NCBI RefSeq assembly: GCF_003867015.1
Contig: NZ_CP032548.1
Location: 1,803,001 to 1,867,000 of the forward strand
DNA: 64,000 bases
Direction of reading: 5' to 3'
From: Tenacibaculum singaporense
GTDB lineage: Bacteria; Bacteroidota; Bacteroidia; Flavobacteriales; Flavobacteriaceae
The translations under genes and the position numbers were made by a program. Shown one piece after another: positions 26,229 to 35,597 of the stretch (positions are counted from its first letter, which is position 1; each line of letters begins with the position of its first letter). The notes under the pieces were generated by a model. That model did no database searches. It was not told the origin of the DNA and saw only the letters and a list, made by a program, of their open reading frames with translations.

Positions 26229-27464
26229 TTGAACTTCGAATTATTCATAGCAAAACGAATCATTGCTGGAAAACAGTATAAAAGCAGTATTTCATCACCA
26301 ATTATTACCATTGCAACCATTGCCATTGCTCTTGGTGTAGCTATTATGTTAATTGCAGTGTCGATTACCTCTGGGTTTCAGAATAAGGTGCGCGATAAAA
26401 TGACAGGCTTTAAAGGGCATATTCAAATTGTAAATTACGATAATAACAATTCAGATGTTTCAACAGTTCCGATTGATATAAATCAAGAGTTTTATCCAGA
26501 GTTTAAAAATATTGACGGCATAAAAAAAGTGCAACCTTTTGCTAATGTTGGAGGGATAATTAGAACTCCTACTGATTTTGAAGGAATCATTTTTAAAGGG
26601 GTTTCGGCTGATTACGATTTTACTTTTTTTAATGAGTGTTTAGTTGAAGGTCGCCTACCAGATTTTACCCAAGATAGAAACCGAGAAATTCTAATTTCTC
26701 AATCTATAGCAAACCGATTGCATTTTAAACTAAACGATACCATTCAAACATGGTTTGGAGCAGAAAACAGTAGTTTGAAATTTAAATCTAGAAAGCCAAT
26801 TATTGTGGGAATATACAATACAGGTTTTGAACAATTTGATAAGATTATGTTGTTGGGAGACTTAAGAGAGGTTCAAAAAATTAATCGTTGGAAAGACAAT
26901 GAAATAGGAGGCTTTGAAGTGTTGATTGATGATTATGATATGCTCAAAGAAAAAGGAGATGAAGTGTATACTAGTATTGGAGCAACCCTAAATAGTATTA
27001 CGATTGTAAGTAATTATCCTGCTATTTTTGAGTGGTTAAAACTATTAGATAATAACGTATGGTTTATTATTGGAATCATGGTGTTGGTTGCTGGAATAAA
27101 CATGGTAACAGCATTGTTGGTTCTTATTCTAGAACGTGTACAAATGGTTGGAATTTTAAAAGCATTGGGAAGTGTAAATTGGAGTATCCGAAAAATATTT
27201 TTATACAATGCCTCTTACTTAATTTTAAAAGGGTTGTTCTGGGGAAACCTTATTGGACTTAGTATACTTTTAATTCAAAAATATACGAAGTTAATAAGTC
27301 TAGATCCTGAAACTTATTATGTATCAACAATGCCTGTAGATATTAATTTCTTGGCAATTTTATTGTTAAACATAGGTACGTTAGCATTGTGTTTTTTAAT
27401 GCTGATTGTCCCTTCATACATCATCACAAAAATCCGCCCTTCAAAATCCATTCGATTTGCTTAG
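26229..27464 (+). CDS. FtsX-like ABC permease, LolC/LolE-type
   Basis: A 411-residue protein that starts at TTG (26229). It has one N-terminal membrane segment (about 25-48), a periplasmic MacB/LolC-like domain (about 50-270, with VRDKMTGFKGHIQIVNYD) and three C-terminal segments (about 278-300, 325-345, 375-400). This is the LolC/LolE layout, and ERVQMVGILKALG matches the family coupling helix. In Bacteroidota such proteins are annotated as lipoprotein-release permeases, but the ATPase is encoded elsewhere. The gene ends 22 bases before the cystathionine beta-synthase start. Confidence 0.88.
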   Translation: MNFELFIAKRIIAGKQYKSSISSPIITIATIAIALGVAIMLIAVSITSGFQNKVRDKMTGFKGHIQIVNYDNNNSDVSTVPIDINQEFYPEFKNIDGIKKVQPFANVGGIIRTPTDFEGIIFKGVSADYDFTFFNECLVEGRLPDFTQDRNREILISQSIANRLHFKLNDTIQTWFGAENSSLKFKSRKPIIVGIYNTGFEQFDKIMLLGDLREVQKINRWKDNEIGGFEVLIDDYDMLKEKGDEVYTSIGATLNSITIVSNYPAIFEWLKLLDNNVWFIIGIMVLVAGINMVTALLVLILERVQMVGILKALGSVNWSIRKIFLYNASYLILKGLFWGNLIGLSILLIQKYTKLISLDPETYYVSTMPVDINFLAILLLNIGTLALCFLMLIVPSYIITKIRPSKSIRFA

Positions 27465-27486
27465 TTTTGCATAACATTAATAAGAT

Positions 27487-28845
27487 ATGAAGTACGCAAA
27501 AAATATATTAGAAACTATTGGTAACACACCTTTAGTTCAATTAAACTCAGTAACAAAAGAAGTAGATGCTTTAGTATTAGCTAAAGTAGAAACGTTTAAT
27601 CCAGGAAACTCTGTAAAAGACCGTATGGCATTGAAGATGATTGAAGATGCCGAAGCAGATGGTCGTTTAAAGCCAGGAGGTACTATTATTGAAGGAACTT
27701 CAGGAAATACAGGAATGGGATTAGCCTTAGCTGCTATTGTAAAGGGGTACAAGTGTATTTTTGTAATTTCTGATAAGCAGTCTAAAGAAAAAATGGATAT
27801 TCTGCGTGCAGTTGGGGCAGAGGTAGTTGTTTGTCCTACAAATGTAGAACCAGATGATCCTCGTTCATATTATTCAGTATCTAAGCGTTTAGGTGAAGAA
27901 ACACCAAACTCTTGGTATGTGAATCAATATGACAACCCGTCAAATGCACAAGCACATTATGAACAAACAGGACCAGAAATTTGGGAACAGACCGATGGTA
28001 AAATAACACATTTTGTTGTTGGAGTAGGAACAGGAGGAACGGTTTCAGGTACTGCTAAGTTTTTAAAAGAAAAGAACCCAAATATTAAAATTTGGGGAGT
28101 AGATACGTACGGATCTGTATTTAAAAAATATCACGAAACAGGTATTTTTGATGAGAATGAAATCTACCCATATATCACTGAAGGTATTGGTGAAGATATT
28201 TTACCTAAAAATGTTGATTTTTCTTTAATTGATGGATTTACAAAGGTAACTGATAAAGATGCTGCTATTTACACACGCAGAATAGCTAAGGAAGAAGGAA
28301 TTTTTGTAGGGAATTCAGCAGGTTCAGCTATTAAAGGATTATTACAGTTAAAAGACGAGTTTAAACCTGATGATGTAGTGGTAGTGTTATTTCACGATCA
28401 TGGAAGTCGTTATGTAGGAAAAATGTTTAATGACGATTGGATGCGTGATAGAGGTTTCTTAGAAGAAGAAATTACTACAGCAGAAGATTTAATTAAAGAT
28501 CATATAGATAAACCATTAGTAACTGTTCAAACAGAAGAATTAGTATCGCATGCTATTGAAAGAATGCGTGCATTTAAAATATCACAGATTCCTGTAAGAG
28601 ACGCAAATGGATTTGTAGGTTCAGTAGATGAATCAGCATTATTACATAGTTATTTAGAAGATAAAAATATAGCAGAAAAGCCTATTAAAGATGTAATGGG
28701 GAGAGCATATCCTACAGTTAAAAAATCGGCTTCTATTGATGAGGTATCTAAGTTAATAAACAAAGAAAGTCAAGCAGTTTTAGTTGATTTAGAAAATGAA
28801 AAACATCACATCATTACAAAATATGATATAATTAGAGCTATTTAA
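27487..28845 (+). CDS. cystathionine beta-synthase-type PLP enzyme with C-terminal CBS pair
   Basis: A 452-residue protein. The PLP-binding lysine is residue 44 (GNSVKDR), and the phosphate-binding GTSGNTGMG loop and GVGTGGTVSGT loop are present. The C-terminus (about 335-452) holds two CBS repeats (VSHAIERMRAFKISQIPVRD and IDEVSKLINKESQAVLVD). In animals CBS makes cystathionine from serine and homocysteine. Bacterial homologues with CBS domains may do this or make cysteine. It is strongly similar to the enzyme at 23612, so the window carries two beta-family PLP enzymes close together. A strong terminator follows. Confidence 0.9.
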   Translation: MKYAKNILETIGNTPLVQLNSVTKEVDALVLAKVETFNPGNSVKDRMALKMIEDAEADGRLKPGGTIIEGTSGNTGMGLALAAIVKGYKCIFVISDKQSKEKMDILRAVGAEVVVCPTNVEPDDPRSYYSVSKRLGEETPNSWYVNQYDNPSNAQAHYEQTGPEIWEQTDGKITHFVVGVGTGGTVSGTAKFLKEKNPNIKIWGVDTYGSVFKKYHETGIFDENEIYPYITEGIGEDILPKNVDFSLIDGFTKVTDKDAAIYTRRIAKEEGIFVGNSAGSAIKGLLQLKDEFKPDDVVVVLFHDHGSRYVGKMFNDDWMRDRGFLEEEITTAEDLIKDHIDKPLVTVQTEELVSHAIERMRAFKISQIPVRDANGFVGSVDESALLHSYLEDKNIAEKPIKDVMGRAYPTVKKSASIDEVSKLINKESQAVLVDLENEKHHIITKYDIIRAI

Positions 28846-28875
28846 AATTAACATCTCTAAAGAGAGTAAAAACAG

Positions 28876-28904
28876 GAAGCCCGCTCAATTGAGCGGGCTT
28901 CTTT
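28876..28904 (+). terminator. terminator after the cystathionine beta-synthase gene
   Basis: A perfect 26-base palindrome (28876-28901) built on GAAGCCCGCTCAA and its complement, followed by TTT. The high G+C stem stands out in the AT-rich surroundings. Confidence 0.9.
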
Positions 28905-29084
28905 GTTAATCAACTAATTCAAATAATTTACACAATGAAAACAATGTTACTTGCTTACGGTATTGTTGTTTCCAATATCTGTGCCAAAATTATAAATAAA
29001 AAGGCGTACTTTATTTAATTTTTAATTATTTGACATTTTTTTAACGTTAAACCGTTAAAAAGTTAAGAATATTTTAATTTAAGG

Positions 29085-29954
29085 TTAGCTAGCGTGTTTG
29101 TGTGCTTTATATGAAGAACGTACTAAGGCACCGCTTTCTACATACATAAAGCCCATTTCTAATCCTAATGTTTCGTATTTTTTGAATTGTTCTGGTGTTA
29201 TGAATTGCTTAACAGGTAAATGTTTTTTACTAGGTTGTAAATATTGACCGATAGTAATAACATCTAATCCAACACCACGTAAGTCTTTCATCGTTTGTAT
29301 TACTTCGTCTTCTGTTTCTCCTAAACCAAGCATAATTCCAGATTTAGTACGCATTCCGTTTTCTTTTAGGTATTTTAAAACACCTAAACTACGATCATAT
29401 TTAGCTTGAATACGAACTTCACGTGTTAAACGACGTACTGTTTCCATATTGTGAGAAACTACTTCTGGAGCTACTTCAATAATACGGTCTAACAATTTTT
29501 CGTTTCCTTGAAAATCAGGAATAAGAGTTTCTAAAGTAGTATTCGGATTAGCTCTACGAATAGCCTGTACTGTTTCAGACCAGATGATAGAGCCTCCATC
29601 TTTTAAATCATCACGGTCAACCGAAGTAATTACCGCATGTTTAATATTCATTAATTTAATAGAACGAGCTACTTTTTCAGGTTCATCCCATTCAACGGTA
29701 TCTGGGCGCCCAGTTTTAACACCACAAAACCCACAAGAACGTGTACAGATGTTACCTAAAATCATAAAGGTAGCAGTACCTTCTCCCCAACATTCCCCCA
29801 TGTTTGGACAGCTTCCACTAGTACAAATGGTGTTCAGTTTATATTTATCAACTAGTCCTCTTAGTTCTGTGTATTTTTTTCCTACAGGTAATTTTACACG
29901 TAACCATTTTGGTTTTTTCGTTCTTTCTGGTGTTGCTACAGTTTCGTTTGCCAT
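29085..29954 (-). CDS. lipA: lipoyl synthase
   Basis: I chose the ATG at 29954 (MANETVA), seven codons inside the longest frame; the product is 289 residues, the normal length. The N-terminal cluster ligands are [12 protein letters not shown] (C-x4-C-x5-C), and the radical SAM motif is CTRSCGFC (C-x3-C-x2-C). The C-terminal RSSYKA carries the Ser that binds the auxiliary cluster. LipA inserts two sulfur atoms into octanoyl groups on the lipoyl domains of 2-oxoacid dehydrogenases. The upstream Nramp-like gene runs in the same direction, about 38 bases away. Confidence 0.97.
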   Translation of the reverse strand: MANETVATPERTKKPKWLRVKLPVGKKYTELRGLVDKYKLNTICTSGSCPNMGECWGEGTATFMILGNICTRSCGFCGVKTGRPDTVEWDEPEKVARSIKLMNIKHAVITSVDRDDLKDGGSIIWSETVQAIRRANPNTTLETLIPDFQGNEKLLDRIIEVAPEVVSHNMETVRRLTREVRIQAKYDRSLGVLKYLKENGMRTKSGIMLGLGETEDEVIQTMKDLRGVGLDVITIGQYLQPSKKHLPVKQFITPEQFKKYETLGLEMGFMYVESGALVRSSYKAHKHAS

Positions 29955-29992
29955 TCCATAAAAATTGAACTGCAAATTTACGAAGAAAAGAT

Positions 29993-31213
29993 TTATAAAC
30001 TAAGTAAAAACCAAATACTAAATCCGAATAAAAAAACAATACCGATAAGGCTCAAAATACGTAAACCTATATTTGGTCTGTATTTTTTTGGAGTGTGCTT
30101 ACCAGTAATTAAAATGTAGTTTAGAATGGCATAAAAAGGAGCAGTTAAAAAAGATAAAACTGTGGCTATTCGTACAAGAAATACCATATCACTTAAAAAA
30201 TAATATAAAATAATAGAGGTTCCAAGTGTTAACAATACTAACCAAAACCAATAGCCTAATTTTATTGTTTTCGGAAAAAGTAAAAAAGAAGATTTTTCCA
30301 TAGCTCTTGGAGAAGCATCTAATGTTGTAATGGTGGTGCTAAACATAGTTGTAAAAGCTGCAACCCCAATGAATACAGAAGAAAATTCACCTAAGTTTTT
30401 TGTGTATAAATTTATTAGTTGAGAAGCAAAAACAGTTCCTTTACTAGAGAATGATTCTCCCGACTGATACATAACTAATGCACCTAGCATAACAAAACAA
30501 ACCCCCAAAAATAAAGCTCCAATATATCCGACATTAAAATCAAAAATAGCTTGTTTAGGTTTTATTTTGATAAAAGTAGTTTTGTCTTTTTCTACTGACC
30601 ATAAAGAGTGCCAAATAGAAATATCTAACGGTGCAGGCATCCAGCCAAGGAAGGCAATTAAAAAGGTTACCTGTGCTGTTCCACTTGGTATTATTTGTTG
30701 AAAACTGAAGCCTTTATCAGTTTTAACTAATGCAATGTTAACGGCTACTATAGTGCTAATGGTTAAAATAGCAATAATGTATTTCATTAAGTTATCTAAA
30801 AACTTGTATTTACCTATACCTAATAGAATAATACTAACGAGCATAATGAGTACAGACCACGCAACTAAATCAAGCGAAATACCAAAAAGATTAGAGGCTA
30901 AACTAGCTGTAACAATAGTAACAGCTGCTTGTATGGTAAACATAGTAGCAAGATTTAAGATAAAGTAGCTGATTAAAACTCCTTTACCGAGTCTTTTATA
31001 ACCATCTAAAAGTGTTTCCCCTGTTGCTGTAGCATATCGAGGACCAAATTGAAAAAAAGGATATTTGATAATGTGTACTAGGAGTAAAGCCCATAGTAAA
31101 CCAAAGCCAAAATCCGCACCAGCTCTAGTTGATTGCACTAAATGAGAAACACCTATGGCAGCACCAGCAAATAATAGTCCAGGGCCTAATAGGTTTAAGA
31201 GAGATTTTTTCAT
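29993..31213 (-). CDS. Nramp-related transporter lacking the usual metal-binding motifs
   Basis: A 406-residue protein with about eleven membrane segments and the LeuT-type Nramp plan. The first segment begins [20 protein letters not shown], but the family's metal-binding DPGN is replaced by GVSH. The sixth-segment MPH motif is replaced by [12 protein letters not shown]. The expected Asp, Asn, Met and His metal ligands are therefore missing or changed. Related proteins without these motifs exist in many Bacteroidota and are usually called Nramp or Mn/Fe transporters, but their substrate has not been settled as far as I know. It overlaps no gene and follows a 42-codon gene by 12 bases. Confidence 0.85.
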   Translation of the reverse strand: MKKSLLNLLGPGLLFAGAAIGVSHLVQSTRAGADFGFGLLWALLLVHIIKYPFFQFGPRYATATGETLLDGYKRLGKGVLISYFILNLATMFTIQAAVTIVTASLASNLFGISLDLVAWSVLIMLVSIILLGIGKYKFLDNLMKYIIAILTISTIVAVNIALVKTDKGFSFQQIIPSGTAQVTFLIAFLGWMPAPLDISIWHSLWSVEKDKTTFIKIKPKQAIFDFNVGYIGALFLGVCFVMLGALVMYQSGESFSSKGTVFASQLINLYTKNLGEFSSVFIGVAAFTTMFSTTITTLDASPRAMEKSSFLLFPKTIKLGYWFWLVLLTLGTSIILYYFLSDMVFLVRIATVLSFLTAPFYAILNYILITGKHTPKKYRPNIGLRILSLIGIVFLFGFSIWFLLSL

Positions 31214-31225
31214 GAAAAAGAGAGC

Positions 31226-31354
31226 TTAAAAGTTTAAATAGTCACCATCTTTTAACTTTTCAAACAAAGTTTCTAGATGCTTTTTTTCTTCTCTTTTTGG
31301 TTGAAATTCTTTTTTATGTAGATATTTTCTTGTTGCATTAAACTGTAAAATCAT
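31226..31354 (-). CDS. 42-residue charged protein between the sigma factor and the Nramp-like gene (putative)
   Basis: A minus-strand frame from ATG at 31354 to TAA at 31226, ending 12 bases before the Nramp-like start. The product (start MILQFNATRKYLHKKEFQP, end EKLKDGDYLNF) is rich in Lys and Glu with a helical middle, and has no membrane segment. The codon use looks coding and the spacing on both sides suggests an operon with the Nramp-like gene. It was missed because of its length. The function is unknown; I have no family for it. Confidence 0.55.
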   Translation of the reverse strand: MILQFNATRKYLHKKEFQPKREEKKHLETLFEKLKDGDYLNF

Positions 31355-31382
31355 AAAGTTTTGATTTTTATGGTTTTGCAAT

Positions 31383-31946
31383 TTATGATTTCTTTATTAT
31401 TTCAGCTAATAATTTTTTTGCACGTAATAATTTTACTTTCACATTATTTATCGGTTCCCCAATGTGCTCAGAAATTTCTTTATAACTTAATTCTTGAAAG
31501 TAACGAAGGTTGATGACATCTTGATACTTTGGTTTTAATTTTTTAATGTCCTTTAGAAGTTTTGCTAAGTTTTGTTCAGTAATAATTTTGTCTTCAGGAG
31601 AAGGAGCATCATCAACAACAGCATACACTTCTTTTTCTTGTTCTTCAGTTGTTTGTGTATATATGGTAGATTTTTTCTTTCGAAGAGAATCGATGTATAC
31701 GTTTTTAGAAATTGTAATTAACCAAGTTTTAAACTGATAGCTTTCATCAAAAGTTTCAATTCTGTCAAAAGCTTTGGAAAAAGTTTGAATAGTAATATCT
31801 TCAGCATCGTTATCATTTTTAGTTTTTTTAAGCTGAAAAGCGTACACAGTTCCCCAAAAAGTATCTAACAAATAATTAAAAGATATTTGATTTCCTTTTT
31901 TTGCTTGTTGAATGTGGTGGAGTACTTTTTCTTGATTTATTTCCAA
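31383..31946 (-). CDS. RNA polymerase sigma factor, sigma-70 (ECF type)
   Basis: A 187-residue protein with the two ECF regions. Sigma-70 region 2 (about 10-80) includes DNDAEDITIQTFSKAFDRI and FKTWLITISKNVYIDSLRKK; region 4 (about 120-183) includes YQDVINLRYFQELSYKEISEHIG. No anti-sigma gene is adjacent, so the factor may be controlled by another means. The 42-codon gene follows 28 bases downstream in the same direction. Confidence 0.93.
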   Translation of the reverse strand: MEINQEKVLHHIQQAKKGNQISFNYLLDTFWGTVYAFQLKKTKNDNDAEDITIQTFSKAFDRIETFDESYQFKTWLITISKNVYIDSLRKKKSTIYTQTTEEQEKEVYAVVDDAPSPEDKIITEQNLAKLLKDIKKLKPKYQDVINLRYFQELSYKEISEHIGEPINNVKVKLLRAKKLLAEIIKKS

Positions 31947-32165
31947 TGCTTAGGTTTCGAAATTTGATTTGATATAAAGATACTAATTTGAAGCAATACT
32001 ATACAAATATCAAGGAATGGTAATAAGAAAACAAAATTTTCTTAATGGACATTTCCAAGATAGAAATGTTGAATAAATATACTACCTGTAGAGTTATAAC
32101 TACTACAAAAGTGTAGATAGTATTTTAAATATTATAAAAAAAGTAAATAGTTAAGCGGTGCTTAC

Positions 32166-32369
32166 TTAGTTATGTTGAGGCTCATTACAAGTATCAAACT
32201 GGTCAGGGGTTTTACCACAAAATCCGCAAGCTTCACCGCTTTCGTTTAGCATTGGGTTTTGACTAGCACATGTACCAGCAAATTCCCCGTCTTTTTTTGC
32301 CCAAATTTTAATGGCAATTCCAGCAAATGCTAATGCTAATAATCCTATGGTAACAAAAATTAATTTCAT
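32166..32369 (-). CDS. 67-residue membrane or secreted protein with four cysteines
   Basis: I chose the start at 32369 (MKLIFVTIG), ten codons inside the longest frame, because it begins exactly at the signal-like segment (1-22). The rest is a Cys-rich tail, GTCASQNPMLNESGEACGFC and then CNEPQ, with Cys at four spaced positions that could bind a metal or form disulfides. I recognise the gene as a small flavobacterial conserved protein without known function. The TATCTTTG box at 32396-32389 on the minus strand would suit as a -7 element. Confidence 0.75.
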   Translation of the reverse strand: MKLIFVTIGLLALAFAGIAIKIWAKKDGEFAGTCASQNPMLNESGEACGFCGKTPDQFDTCNEPQHN

Positions 32370-32496
32370 GATGTATTGTTTTGTATTGCAAAGATACAAA
32401 CTTCCTGTTTTTCTATATAAAATAAAGAGAGATTTATAAGGTTGTGACTTTTATGTGTTTGAGGGTCTTAATAATATAATCAATTAATTTAAAAAC

Positions 32497-33189
32497 ATGA
32501 ATATGAAAAAATATTTTGCTGAATTCTTCGGAACATTTTGGTTAGTTTTCGGAGGTTGTGGTAGCGCAATTTTTGCAGCTGGTTTTCCTGAGTTAGGAAT
32601 TGGTTTTGCAGGAGTAGCTCTAGCATTTGGTTTAACAGTATTAACAATGGCGTATGCTGTAGGACATATTTCTGGAGGTCATTTCAATCCTGCAGTTACC
32701 ATTGGACTTTGGGTTGGTGGAAATCATACTGCTAAAGAAGTGGTGCCATATATTATTTCACAATTAATAGGGGCTGTGTTGGCAGCTTCTTTTTTATACT
32801 TAATTGTATCAGATAATGATGGTTTTGAGTCACTAGGAGGTTTTGCATCAAACGGTTATGGAAATTTATCTCCAGGAGGATATAACATTGGAGCGGCTTT
32901 CTTAACAGAGTTTTTATTAACTATGTTTTTCTTGCTAATTATTTTAGGAAGTATTCATAAAAATGCTCCGAAAGGTTTTGCTCCAATTGCAATTGGTTTA
33001 GGGTTAACTTTAATTCATTTAATTAGTATTCCTATAACGAATACATCTGTAAATCCAGCCCGTTCTATGAGTCAAGCATTGTTTGCAGGAGGAGATTACT
33101 TATCGCAGGTATGGTTGTTTTGGGTAGCACCAATTGTTGGGGCAATTGTGGGAGGTTTAATTTATAAGGCCCTGTTTGATAAAGAGTAG
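32497..33189 (+). CDS. aqpZ: aquaporin Z
   Basis: A 230-residue membrane protein with six hydrophobic segments and the two aquaporin boxes, NPAVT (near residue 66) and NPARS (near residue 190). The AqpZ selectivity-filter residues are recognisable: Phe in the first helix, His in [10 protein letters not shown], Thr in NTSVNPARS, and the Arg that follows the second NPA. That favours water rather than glycerol. Start is either ATG at 32497 or ATG at 32503 (MKKYF). A strong terminator follows. Confidence 0.96.
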   Translation: MNMKKYFAEFFGTFWLVFGGCGSAIFAAGFPELGIGFAGVALAFGLTVLTMAYAVGHISGGHFNPAVTIGLWVGGNHTAKEVVPYIISQLIGAVLAASFLYLIVSDNDGFESLGGFASNGYGNLSPGGYNIGAAFLTEFLLTMFFLLIILGSIHKNAPKGFAPIAIGLGLTLIHLISIPITNTSVNPARSMSQALFAGGDYLSQVWLFWVAPIVGAIVGGLIYKALFDKE

Positions 33190-33206
33190 CAAAAGGAAGT
33201 AGAAAT

Positions 33207-33240
33207 AAAAAAAGAGGTGTATTAATACACCTCTTTTTTT
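33207..33240. terminator. bidirectional terminator between aqpZ and murB
   Basis: A perfect 34-base palindrome, with the half AAAAAAAGAGGTGTATT at 33207-33223 and its complement at 33224-33240. A-run and T-run flank the stem, so it serves both convergent genes. It overlaps the last two bases of the murB frame. Confidence 0.9.
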
Positions 33241-34249
33241 ATTTAATAATATTGACTTCTATTTCTAGATCAATATTAAATTTGTCTTTAATAGTGTGTT
33301 GAATTTTTTGTACCAATTCATAAATTTCATTTCCTTTAGCACTTCCATAATTTACTAAGACTAAGGCTTGCTTTTCGTGGACTCCATAGTCGCCAAAACG
33401 CTTTCCTTTAAATCCACTTTGTTCAATTAACCAACCAGCTGGTACTTTAATTTCAGTATCAGAAATAACATAACTAGGAATATTAGGATACTTTTTCTGA
33501 AGTGTTTCAAAATGTTCTCTTGAAATTACTGGATTTTTAAAGAAACTACCACTGTTTCCTATTTCTTTTGGATCTGGTAATTTTGATTGACGTATGGCGA
33601 TTACAGCATCAGAAATATCTTTAATAGTTGGATTTGTAATATCTTTTGAAGCTAACTCAGATTCAATAGCTCCGTAGGAAGTATTAAGTTTGTGATTGTT
33701 TTTAGTGAGTTGAAAACTTACTGAAGTCAACACATATTTCCCTTTGGCTTCGTTTTTAAAGATGGAATTACGGTATCCAAACTGACATTCTTCCGCAGAA
33801 AAAGAAACCAATTTTCCTGTTTCTATTTCAACAGCTTCTACTTTTGTGATAGTATCTTTTACTTCAACACCGTAAGCACCAATATTTTGGATAGGACAAG
33901 TACCTACATTTCCAGGGATTAGAGATAAGTTTTCCAGTCCACCATAGTTTTGAGAAACGCACCACAACACAAACTCGTGCCAGTTTTCACCAGCATTTAC
34001 TGTTAGGTGAATATTGTTAGGGTTTTCTCTATCAATAGAAACTCCTTTAATGTCAATATGTACAACTAAAGTATCAATATCTTTGGTAAGTAACATGTTA
34101 CTACCACCAGAAATTAAAAAGACATTTTTTTCTTCTTTTAAAAGCTGTTGTAGTTGGTATACAGAAGTAATAGAAACAAAACGTTTGGCATTTACATCAA
34201 TGCCAAACGTGTTGTACTCTTTTAAAGATATGTTTTCTTGAATATTCAA
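33239..34249 (-). CDS. murB: UDP-N-acetylmuramate dehydrogenase
   Basis: A 336-residue flavoenzyme of the type I (E. coli-like) MurB group. FAD-binding motifs are LISGGSNMLL (near residue 44) and GLENLSLIPGNVGTCPIQNIG (near residue 100); the catalytic Ser lies in NSGSFFKNPV (near 230), and the C-terminal LE-EVN segment is present. It reduces enolpyruvyl-UDP-GlcNAc to UDP-MurNAc for peptidoglycan synthesis. Its first base directly follows the stop of the aminotransferase gene, so the two are one transcript. Confidence 0.96.
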   Translation of the reverse strand: MNIQENISLKEYNTFGIDVNAKRFVSITSVYQLQQLLKEEKNVFLISGGSNMLLTKDIDTLVVHIDIKGVSIDRENPNNIHLTVNAGENWHEFVLWCVSQNYGGLENLSLIPGNVGTCPIQNIGAYGVEVKDTITKVEAVEIETGKLVSFSAEECQFGYRNSIFKNEAKGKYVLTSVSFQLTKNNHKLNTSYGAIESELASKDITNPTIKDISDAVIAIRQSKLPDPKEIGNSGSFFKNPVISREHFETLQKKYPNIPSYVISDTEIKVPAGWLIEQSGFKGKRFGDYGVHEKQALVLVNYGSAKGNEIYELVQKIQHTIKDKFNIDLEIEVNIIK

Positions 34250-35440
34250 TTAACTATTATATTTTTCTAAGGCGATTTTTAATATCTCAACTGAACGTTT
34301 TAAATCGGCTTTGTTTAAAACATAGGCAATACGCACCTGATTTTTTCCTTCACCTTCGGTAGAATAGAATCCACTTGCAGGAGCTACCATTACCGTTTCA
34401 TTATTATCGCTGAATTTTTCTAAAATCCATTGAGCAAAATCGTCACTGTCTTTTACTGGTAATTCAGCAACACAGTAAAAAGCACCTTTAGGATTGGCAA
34501 CTTTTACTCCTTCAATTTTTTGTAACTCAGAAATTAAGGTATTTCTACGATCTTCATATTCTTCTATAACTTCATCAAAATAACTTTGAGGAGTATCTAA
34601 AGCGGCTTCACTGGCAATTAAGGCATAGGTTGGAGGGCTTAGACGCGCTTGAGCAAATTTAATAGCTGTTCCAATAAATTCTTCATTTTTAGAAACAATA
34701 CAACCAATCCTTGCACCACACATACTGTAACGCTTTGATACAGAATCAATCATAATAGCATTTTGTTCTAATCCTTCTAAAGCCATTACTGAATTGTGCT
34801 TTTCACCATCGTATGTAAATTCACGATACACTTCATCAGCTATTAGAAACAAATCATGTTTTAATACAATTTGTTTTAGTTTTTCAATTTCTTCTTTGCT
34901 GTATAAATATCCAGTTGGATTTCCTGGATTACAAATTAAAATTGCTTTAGTTTTTGAAGTAATTAATTTCTCAAAATCTTCAATAGCAGGCAAAGCAAAG
35001 TTGTCTTCAATTTTAGAAATTACAGGAACAACATTTACTCCTGAAGCAGTAGAAAAACCATTGTAGTTAGCATAAAAAGGTTCGGGGATAATGATTTCAT
35101 CACCTGGATCGGTAATACTACCAATAGTAAATAATAAAGCCTCTGAACCTCCTGTAGTAGCAATAATATTATTAGCCGTTACATGAATATCATTTTTAGC
35201 ATAATAATTAGCTAGTTTGGTTCTGTATTCTTCTGAACCTTCAGATCTAGCATATGATAATACTTCAATAGTATTATTTTTTACTGCATCTAAAGCAACT
35301 TGTGGTGTTTTAATATCAGGTTGACCAATATTTAAATGATAAACTTTTGTTCCATTTTTTTTAGCAGCCTCAGCAAAAGGAACCAATTTACGAATTGGTG
35401 ATTGAGGCATAGCATTTCCTTTACTAGAAATTGATGGCAT
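34250..35440 (-). CDS. class I/II PLP-dependent aminotransferase
   Basis: I chose the start at 35440 (MPSISSKG), ten codons inside the longest frame; the upstream codons overlap a probable promoter for the opposite gene. The 396-residue enzyme has the aminotransferase landmarks NPGNPTGYLY (near 165), the IADEVYREF Asp (near 195) and the PLP lysine in SVSKRYSMCGARIG (near 230). The C-terminal arm has VRIAYVL. The family resembles aspartate aminotransferase. The substrate is not certain. The gene abuts murB directly. Confidence 0.92.
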   Translation of the reverse strand: MPSISSKGNAMPQSPIRKLVPFAEAAKKNGTKVYHLNIGQPDIKTPQVALDAVKNNTIEVLSYARSEGSEEYRTKLANYYAKNDIHVTANNIIATTGGSEALLFTIGSITDPGDEIIIPEPFYANYNGFSTASGVNVVPVISKIEDNFALPAIEDFEKLITSKTKAILICNPGNPTGYLYSKEEIEKLKQIVLKHDLFLIADEVYREFTYDGEKHNSVMALEGLEQNAIMIDSVSKRYSMCGARIGCIVSKNEEFIGTAIKFAQARLSPPTYALIASEAALDTPQSYFDEVIEEYEDRRNTLISELQKIEGVKVANPKGAFYCVAELPVKDSDDFAQWILEKFSDNNETVMVAPASGFYSTEGEGKNQVRIAYVLNKADLKRSVEILKIALEKYNS

Positions 35441-35458
35441 TTTAATATAAATTAGTTG

Positions 35459-35488
35459 TTTGAAAAGCAAAATTGCGAAATATATTTG
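35459..35488 (+). promoter_or_regulatory. probable promoter for the PDZ-aspartyl protease gene
   Basis: TTTG at 35459-35462, an 18-base spacer and TATATTTG at 35481-35488 closely fit the flavobacterial promoter consensus (TTTG, about 19 bases, TAnnTTTG). The gene start at 35598 is 110 bases further, so a leader is implied. Confidence 0.4.
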
Positions 35489-35597
35489 AGAGTATTGGAA
35501 TGTTTATTGGAAAAAAAACGGTTAAAAAAATCATAAAAACCAGAATTTATAAAATGAAGATTGTATCTTTAAGTATATAACCATAAAACAAGTTCTT

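Noticed and set aside
28935..29018. A 27-codon plus-strand frame with a hydrophobic start, after the terminator at 28876
   Set aside because: It is too short and its codon pattern is not clearly coding; a chance frame in AT-rich intergenic sequence is likely.
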